Source: Nostocoides sp. (lineage in GTDB: Bacteria; Actinomycetota; Actinomycetes; Actinomycetales; Dermatophilaceae). From it: 64,000 nucleotides of DNA. Below, in pieces: positions 58,166 through 64,000 of the stretch. How positions within the stretch are numbered: position 1 is the first letter of the stretch; every line of letters begins with the position of its first letter. Both the position numbers and the translations under genes were made by a program. Below the pieces are notes generated by a model. The model ran no database searches and was not told where the DNA came from. It saw only the letters and a list, made by a program, of their open reading frames with translations. The DNA lies in NCBI GenBank assembly GCA_016716625.1, contig JADJVJ010000006.1:682001-746000 (forward strand), read 5' to 3'.

Positions 58166-59368
58166 ATGAGCGGCTCGCACGGCACTCCCGGCCCCCTGAA
58201 CCCCCGCGACATCGTCGACATCGACACCCTGCTCACCGAGGACGAGAAGGCGATCCGCGCCACTGTCCGCCAGGTCTGCGACGACCTCGTCGAACCGCAC
58301 ATCATGCAGTGGTACGAGGCCGGCGACCTGCCCGCGGCCCGTGAGCTGGCCCGGGAGTTCGGCAAGGTCGGCCTCCTCGGCATGCACCTTGAGGGCTACG
58401 GTTGCGCGGGCATGTCCGCCGTCGACTACGGCCTGGCCTGCATCGAGCTCGAGGCGAGCGACTCCGGCATCCGGTCCCTGGTTTCGGTGCAGGGCAGCCT
58501 GGCGATGTTCGCGATCTGGCGCTGGGGCACCGAGGAACAGAAGACGCAGTGGCTGCCCGCGATGGCCACCGGCGAGGCGATCGGCTGTTTCGGCCTCACC
58601 GAGCCCGACCACGGCTCCGACCCTGGATCGATGCGCACCCGCGCCGCCCGCGACGGCGACGACTGGGTGCTCACCGGCAGCAAACTCTGGATCACCAACG
58701 GCTCCATCGCCGACGTCGCCGTCATCTGGGCCAACGCCGGCGAGGAACACGGCGGCATCCGCGGATTCGTCGTCCCCACCGACACCCCCGGGTTCAGCGC
58801 ACACACCCTGCACAACAAGATGTCGCTGCGTGCCTCGGTGACCAGCGAACTCGTTCTGGATCGCGTCCGCCTGCCCGGGTCGGCAGTTTTCCCCGAGGTC
58901 CGTGGCCTCAAGGGGCCGCTGTCCTGCCTCTCCGAGGCCCGCTACGGAATCGTCTGGGGCGCCCTGGGCGCCGCCCGCTCGTGCCTGGACGCGGCCACCC
59001 GGTATGCCGTGGAGCGCACCCAGTTCGGCAAGCCGCTCGCCGGCTTCCAGCTCACCCACGCCAAGCTCGCCGCCATGTCGACCGAACTCACCCTCGGTCA
59101 GCTCCTCGCCCTCCACCTCGGCCGGCTCAAGGACACCGTCGGGCTTCGCCCGGAGCAGGTCTCGGTCGGCAAGTACAACAACATCAGCAAGTCCATCGAG
59201 ATCGCCCGGACGGCTCGGACCATCCTCGGGGCCAACGGGATCAGCGGCGAGTTCCCCGTCATGCGGCACGCCAACAACCTCGAATCGGTGCTCACCTACG
59301 AAGGCACCCACGAGATGCACACCCTCGTCATCGGGCAGTCGATGACCGGGGTCGCTGCCTTCCGCTGA
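58166..59368 (+). CDS. Acyl-CoA dehydrogenase, glutaryl-CoA dehydrogenase-like
   Basis: FAD flavoenzyme of 400 residues. Typical blocks: SVQGSLAMFAIWRWGTEEQK, CFGLTEPDHGSDPGSM, VLTGSKLWITNGSIADV, YGIVWGALGAARSCLD and TYEGTHEMHTLVIGQ with the catalytic glutamate in YEGTHE, an arrangement of the glutaryl-CoA type. The gene is single, with a TAGGGTGG stretch just before ATG 58166 that may serve as ribosome site or -10 box. Confidence 0.88.
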   Translation: MSGSHGTPGPLNPRDIVDIDTLLTEDEKAIRATVRQVCDDLVEPHIMQWYEAGDLPAARELAREFGKVGLLGMHLEGYGCAGMSAVDYGLACIELEASDSGIRSLVSVQGSLAMFAIWRWGTEEQKTQWLPAMATGEAIGCFGLTEPDHGSDPGSMRTRAARDGDDWVLTGSKLWITNGSIADVAVIWANAGEEHGGIRGFVVPTDTPGFSAHTLHNKMSLRASVTSELVLDRVRLPGSAVFPEVRGLKGPLSCLSEARYGIVWGALGAARSCLDAATRYAVERTQFGKPLAGFQLTHAKLAAMSTELTLGQLLALHLGRLKDTVGLRPEQVSVGKYNNISKSIEIARTARTILGANGISGEFPVMRHANNLESVLTYEGTHEMHTLVIGQSMTGVAAFR

Positions 59369-59423
59369 TGGCCTGGCCCCACCCCGGCCCACTCGGCCCG
59401 GCCCGGGTGGAAGGATGTGCGCC

Positions 59424-60833
59424 ATGGCCTCGCTCGCGGACCTGACTCCCCCGATCGCCCTCGGTGCCCTCGACGGCCGCTACCGGTCCACGGTCGCGCC
59501 GCTCGTTGACCACCTCTCCGAGCCAGCGCTCAACCGCGCCCGGGTCCATGTCGAGGTCGAATGGCTCATCCACCTCACCGACCACGCCGTGGTTCCCGGA
59601 GTGCGGCGGCTCACCGACGCCGAGAAGGTGAGCCTGCGCGGCATACGGGAGGCGTTCGGTGCCGCCGAGATCGACGAACTCGCCGAGACCGAGCGCGTGA
59701 CCCAGCACGATGTGAAGGCCGTGGAGTACCTCGTCAAGGCCCGGCTGCGTGCCCTGGCCCCGGACAAGGCCGACGTCGGGCTCACCGAACTCGTCCACTT
59801 CGCCTGCACGAGCGAGGACATCAACAATCTCGCCTACGCCCTCATGATCCAAGGGGCGGTTCGTGAGGTCTGGACCCCGCGAGCCGACGCCCTGGTCGCC
59901 GAGGTCGAGACCATAGCCCGCGACCTGCGCGACCTGCCGCTGCTCGCGCACACGCACGGGCAGCCAGCGACCCCGACGACAATGGGCAAGGAACTCGCCG
60001 TCCTCGCCTGGCGCCTGCGGCGACAACTCGCCCGGATCGCCCGGGCGGACTACCTCGGCAAGCTCAACGGGGCCACCGGAACCTATGGCGCCCACGTGGC
60101 CGCGGTGCCCGAGGCCGACTGGCAACACATCTCCCGGACCTTCGTCGAGGGACTAGGACTCACCTGGAACCCGCTCACCACGCAGATCGAGAGCCACGAC
60201 TGGCAAGCCGAGCTCTATGCCGACCTGGCCCGGTTCAACCGAGTCCTGCATAACCTGTGCACCGACGTGTGGAGTTACATCTCGCTCGGCTACTTCGCCC
60301 AGGTCCGCGGTCAAGGCACGGTCGGGTCGAGCACGATGCCCCACAAGGTCAACCCGATCAGGTTCGAGAACGCCGAAGCCAACCTTGAGGTCTCCAACGC
60401 CCTGCTCGACGTCCTCGCCGCAACCCTGGTCCAGTCGCGGCTCCAACGCGACCTCACCGACTCCTCGATGCAGCGCAACATCGGCGTTGCGCTCGGCCAC
60501 TCACTCCTCGCCCTCGACAACGTCCGCCGCGGCCTGGCCGGTCTCGACGCCACCCCCGCGGCCATGGCCGCGGACCTCGACGCGAACTGGGAGGTCCTCG
60601 GCGAGGCGGTCCAGTCCGCCATGCGCGCCCTCGCGGCGCGCGGGGTGCCGGGGATGGACGAACCGTACGAGCGGCTCAAGGAGTTGACCCGGGGCCGCCG
60701 CATCGGAGCCGCCGACCTCGCCGAGTTCATCCGCGGGCTCTCTCTGCCGGGCGACGTCGAGGCCCGCCTGCTCGCCCTCACCCCGGCCTCGTATGTCGGG
60801 CTCGCGCCGCACCTCGTCGACCACCTGGGCTGA
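59424..60833 (+). CDS. purB: Adenylosuccinate lyase
   Basis: Purine synthesis lyase acting on adenylosuccinate and SAICAR, 469 residues, of the longer E. coli type. ALGALDGRYRSTVAPLVDHL, HFACTSEDINNLAYALM, LPLLAHTHGQPATPTTMGKE and GSSTMPHKVNPI (fumarase/lyase signature) are all present. ATG 59424 has GGAAGGA upstream; ATG 59415 is an alternative. Confidence 0.96.
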   Translation: MASLADLTPPIALGALDGRYRSTVAPLVDHLSEPALNRARVHVEVEWLIHLTDHAVVPGVRRLTDAEKVSLRGIREAFGAAEIDELAETERVTQHDVKAVEYLVKARLRALAPDKADVGLTELVHFACTSEDINNLAYALMIQGAVREVWTPRADALVAEVETIARDLRDLPLLAHTHGQPATPTTMGKELAVLAWRLRRQLARIARADYLGKLNGATGTYGAHVAAVPEADWQHISRTFVEGLGLTWNPLTTQIESHDWQAELYADLARFNRVLHNLCTDVWSYISLGYFAQVRGQGTVGSSTMPHKVNPIRFENAEANLEVSNALLDVLAATLVQSRLQRDLTDSSMQRNIGVALGHSLLALDNVRRGLAGLDATPAAMAADLDANWEVLGEAVQSAMRALAARGVPGMDEPYERLKELTRGRRIGAADLAEFIRGLSLPGDVEARLLALTPASYVGLAPHLVDHLG

Positions 60834-60953
60834 GGGTACGTCTCGGCTTTCCTGGAAGCCAGCCCGCCTCAGCCTGGGGATGGTTACGATGCCGAGAGCG
60901 GACGGCTGTCAGCAGGGGCGGCCGTCGCCGATTGCCGATCAGGGGTCTTCGCC

Positions 60954-62138
60954 ATGTCCGGACGCCGACGTGCCCTCCTCCTCGCCGGCGGCCTCGCCGT
61001 CACCCTCTCCGCTCCGGCCGCGCACGCCGAGATCGCGGTCCGCAGCTTCGCTTCCGGGCCGGTTCTCACCGCCGGCCTGAACTCCTCCGGCCAACTCGGG
61101 ACGGGGACGACGACGGACTCGACGCTCTTTGTCGCGCCTGTCGGCTCCCCGAAGAGCGCCACCTCGGTCGCGACGAACGGGACCACGTCAGCAGCCGTTC
61201 GCAGTGATGGGACGGTCATCGTGTGGGGTGCCAACCCCTCCGGTCTGATTCTGCCGAGCGCGGGGGCGACCATCCTCAGCCCGACCGTGGTCCCCGGCCT
61301 GAGCGGCATGCGATCGGTCGCCGTCGGCGGAGCCTCCCTGTATGCCGTCTCCACCGCCGGCCAGGTGTGGTCCTGGGGCACCAACGATCAGGGTCAACTG
61401 GGCCTTGGGGACACCGCGGCCCGGTCCGTGCCCACCCAGGTGAGCGGCCTGAGCGGCATCGTGCGGGTGGTCTCCAGCGGCGGCACAGTGCTCGCGGTGA
61501 CCGGCGGCGGCACCATGTACGGCTGGGGCGACAACAGCACCCGGGCCGCGGTCCCCTCCAGCGCAACGGTGGCGGTCACCCGGCCGACGACCATCGGATC
61601 GAGCATCGTCGGGATCACCACCGGCGGCGGGGCCTCGTTCACCACGACCACCAGCGGCACCGTCCGCGGCTGGGGCCTCAACACCTGCCGTCGCCTCGGC
61701 ACCGACCCGGCGACCACCGTGGTCACCAGCCCCCGAACCCTCGACTTCGGCACCCGATTCGTCAACGACGTCTCCGCCGGTGCCACCAGCGCGGTGGCCA
61801 TCATGCATGGCGGCGGGATCCGCACGTGGGGCTGCAACACCAAGGGTGAGCTCGGGCGCACCACGACCGCCTCGGTCGCGGCCGAGGGTGACGCTAAGGC
61901 CCGCACCGTGGCCGGACCCAACATCGTCGAGGTGTCGGTGGCGGGACAGTCCGTGCTCGTTCGCGACCGGTACAAGGGCTTCTGGGTGTGGGGGGACAAC
62001 GCCCACGGGCAGCTGGGGCTGACCGGGCCCGCCATGGTCACGGTCCCCACCGAGGTGACCTTCGGGGTGGTCGGGATGGGTGTTCAGACCGTGGCCGCCG
62101 GCGGGGTCGCCTCGGTCATCGTCCGCGAACGCACCTGA
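60954..62138 (+). CDS. Secreted RCC1-repeat beta-propeller protein
   Basis: A 394-residue exported protein: signal peptide MSGRRRALLLAGGLAVTLSA, then seven RCC1-type repeats, one per blade, with WGxNxxGQLG turns (VWSWGTNDQGQLGLGDTA, IRTWGCNTKGELGRT, FWVWGDNAHGQLGLTG and weaker ones). Seven repeats make a complete propeller. Such bacterial proteins probably bind protein or carbohydrate outside the cell; partner unknown. Confidence 0.85.
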   Translation: MSGRRRALLLAGGLAVTLSAPAAHAEIAVRSFASGPVLTAGLNSSGQLGTGTTTDSTLFVAPVGSPKSATSVATNGTTSAAVRSDGTVIVWGANPSGLILPSAGATILSPTVVPGLSGMRSVAVGGASLYAVSTAGQVWSWGTNDQGQLGLGDTAARSVPTQVSGLSGIVRVVSSGGTVLAVTGGGTMYGWGDNSTRAAVPSSATVAVTRPTTIGSSIVGITTGGGASFTTTTSGTVRGWGLNTCRRLGTDPATTVVTSPRTLDFGTRFVNDVSAGATSAVAIMHGGGIRTWGCNTKGELGRTTTASVAAEGDAKARTVAGPNIVEVSVAGQSVLVRDRYKGFWVWGDNAHGQLGLTGPAMVTVPTEVTFGVVGMGVQTVAAGGVASVIVRERT

Positions 62139-62262
62139 GGTAACCCTCGCGGAAAACCTCCTCTCGACGGCATACGCCCCAAGGGAAGGGTTCGGCCGCC
62201 GCCAACGTTCGGGTACTACAGTCGTGTGCGCTGACCGGCCGACGACTGTGAGGGAGGACCTA

Positions 62263-64000
62263 GTGAGCGTCATCGAGGTTGCACCGACACGCGAGGTCGA
62301 CCTGGCGATCACCGGGATGACCTGTGCGTCCTGCTCGGCACGGGTGGAGAAGCGGCTCAACCGGCTCGAAGGGGTCACCGCGACGGTCAACCTCGCCACC
62401 GAGAAGGCGACCGTCAGTTACACGGCGCCTGTGACCGTGGCCGACCTCGTCGGGGCAGTCGAGGCCACCGGATACGGCGCCTCGGTCATCGAAAGCACCG
62501 CGCCCCTCCCGGCCGCTCCCCTGGACGACAGCGCACTGGCGCGCCGCGCCGCGGTCTCGGCCGTGCTCACGGTTCCGGTCGTCGTTCTCGCCATGGCGCA
62601 CTGGCTCCATGTGCCCGGCAGCGCCTGGATCCAATGGGCGCTCACCACCCCGGTGGTCCTCTGGGCCGCCTACCCCTTCCATCGGGCGGCCGCGATCAAC
62701 GCCCGCCACCGGGCCTCGACGATGGACACCCTGGTCTCGATCGGTGTGAGCGCCGCCTACCTGTGGTCCGCCTTCGCGGTGTTGCGGGGGTCCGGGGACC
62801 TCTATTTCGAAACCGCCGCGGTTGTCACCACCTTCCTCCTCCTCGGCCGGTGGATGGAGGCCCGAGCGACCAGCCGCAGCCGCGACGCCCTCACCACCCT
62901 GCTCCGACTTGGCGCGAAAGAGGTCACTCTCCTCGAGACCGGCCCCGAGGGCGGTGAGGTCGAACGCACCGCACCGATCGCCCAACTGCGGGCGGGGGCC
63001 CGCTTCGTCGTCCGGCCCGGCGAGCACGTGGCCACCGACGGGGTTGTGCTCGCGGGGCGCAGCGCGGTGGACGCCTCCCTGGTCACCGGTGAGGCCCTGC
63101 CGGTCGAGGTCGGCCCCGGCGACGAGGTCGTCGGCGCCACCCGCAACACCACCGGGCGGCTCATCGTCGAAGCGACCCGGGTGGGCGCCGAGACCACCCT
63201 CGCCCAGATCGCCCGGCTCGTCGAACGCGCCCAGTCCGGCAAGGCACCGGTGCAGCGGCTCGCCGATCGGGTCTCGGCGGTCTTCGTCCCCGTCGTTCTC
63301 GTCCTCGCGGTGCTCACCTTCCTCGGCTGGTATGCCGTGAGCCGAGACCTCTCCCGTGCCCTGGAGACCTCGATCGCGGTGCTTGTCATCGCCTGCCCCT
63401 GCGCCCTCGGACTCGCCACCCCCACGGCGCTGCTCGTCGGCACCGGCCGAGGTGCGCAACTCGGCATCCTCATTAAGGGACCGCACATCCTCGAAGCCAC
63501 CCAGGCCGTCGACACCATCGTGCTCGACAAGACCGGCACGGTCACGACCGGCGAGATGAGCCTGACCGCCATCGACACCGCCGGACGGCTCACCAAGGAG
63601 TCGGCGCTGCGGGCCGCTGCCGCCGTCGAAGCCGGCAGTGAACACCCAGTAGGCCGGGCGATCCTCACCGCGGCCCGCTCCAGGGGACTGGACCTGCCGC
63701 CCGTCACCGACTTCGAGGCCCTTCCCGGGGCGGGGGCGCGGGGAACGATCAACGGCACCACCGTAACGGTGGGCCGCTATGACCTCTTCGAAAGGTTGCC
63801 CAGCTCCCTCGCCACCCCGGCAAGCACCGGGACGACGGTCTGGCTCGGCTGGGGCGGTCAGGCGCGGGCCTCGCTCACCGTGGCCGACACGGTCCGCCGG
63901 TCCTCCACCTCGGCGATCCGCTCCCTCGGACGCCAGGGGCTCACGGCATACCTGCTCACCGGTGACCACGAGGAGGCCGCGCGCAACGTCGCCCACCAGG
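62263..64000 (+). CDS. Copper-type P1B ATPase, 3' end off the window
   Basis: Cation-exporting membrane ATPase, probably Cu(I). From GTG 62263 (AGGGAGG 6 bases upstream) it has one heavy-metal domain with TGMTCASCSARVEKRL, membrane helices, the TGEALPVE actuator loop, the CPC metal site in VIACPCALGLATPTALL, and DKTGTVTTGE with the phosphorylated aspartate; the frame runs off the right edge in the P/N domains after 579 codons. A TACAGT -10 box at 62217-62222 gives a leader of about 35 bases. No CsoR gene is visible. Confidence 0.93.
   Translation, partial: MSVIEVAPTREVDLAITGMTCASCSARVEKRLNRLEGVTATVNLATEKATVSYTAPVTVADLVGAVEATGYGASVIESTAPLPAAPLDDSALARRAAVSAVLTVPVVVLAMAHWLHVPGSAWIQWALTTPVVLWAAYPFHRAAAINARHRASTMDTLVSIGVSAAYLWSAFAVLRGSGDLYFETAAVVTTFLLLGRWMEARATSRSRDALTTLLRLGAKEVTLLETGPEGGEVERTAPIAQLRAGARFVVRPGEHVATDGVVLAGRSAVDASLVTGEALPVEVGPGDEVVGATRNTTGRLIVEATRVGAETTLAQIARLVERAQSGKAPVQRLADRVSAVFVPVVLVLAVLTFLGWYAVSRDLSRALETSIAVLVIACPCALGLATPTALLVGTGRGAQLGILIKGPHILEATQAVDTIVLDKTGTVTTGEMSLTAIDTAGRLTKESALRAAAAVEAGSEHPVGRAILTAARSRGLDLPPVTDFEALPGAGARGTINGTTVTVGRYDLFERLPSSLATPASTGTTVWLGWGGQARASLTVADTVRRSSTSAIRSLGRQGLTAYLLTGDHEEAARNVAHQ

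Overview
The window is about 70% G+C, with short intergenic gaps, GTG/TTG starts, start/stop overlaps, an HspR/HAIR heat-shock circuit and a VapBC45-type toxin-antitoxin. This points to a high-GC actinobacterium, most likely Micrococcales near Intrasporangiaceae (an inference from gene content only). Stretches of housekeeping genes alternate with a worn accessory region.

Layout. 1-9.1 kb: clpB (running off the left edge), a divergent SDR-type oxidoreductase, an AAA+ ATPase whose middle is overwritten by about 1.4 kb of G/C homopolymer (almost certainly artefact), a TspO-like protein, a TPR membrane protein, and an ECF sigma factor with a candidate anti-sigma factor. 9.2-14.2 kb: a sugar catabolism locus (GatZ/KbaZ-type aldolase subunit, PfkB kinase, DeoR regulator, ABC permeases) in which a deletion or misjoin near 12.1 kb removes the 5' ends of both the regulator and the solute-binding protein. 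14.4-27.3 kb: a tightly coupled four-gene operon encoding proteins of 1030, 1153, 1522 and 584 residues. None has a function I recognise; the first resembles the uncharacterised DUF6603 group. This is the best candidate for an undescribed system here. 27.3-31.5 kb: dnaK-grpE-dnaJ-hspR on the opposite strand, with two HAIR operators before dnaK; a third HAIR lies before clpB.

31.5-44 kb is the accessory zone: an orphan TnsA-like endonuclease with repeats like a transposon end, a VapBC45-like module with a third coupled gene, a complete IS110-family element, two diverged copies of a VOC-hydrolase-mazF segment in which a different gene has died in each copy, a vapBC pair beside a DUF4143 ATPase remnant, a MarR/DMT-exporter pair with twin operator palindromes, and a mazEF pair. 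44.1-64 kb returns to ordinary chromosome: a ten-repeat secreted protein, small membrane proteins, galE, a VWA protein, a hisC-like aminotransferase, an HNH protein of lower GC, an E1alpha-E1beta-E2 2-oxoacid dehydrogenase operon, a glutaryl-CoA-type acyl-CoA dehydrogenase, purB, an RCC1 propeller protein and the start of a copper P-type ATPase.

Two signals cut across genes. The 10-mer CACGGCATAC (either strand) recurs about 19 times and its core GGCATAC about 48 times, far above composition expectation, at a density like that of DNA uptake sequences. Two near-identical long palindromes lie between genes at 48.0 and 58.1 kb. I saw no tRNA, rRNA or CRISPR array. The only gene-free stretch over 300 bases is the G/C homopolymer block.
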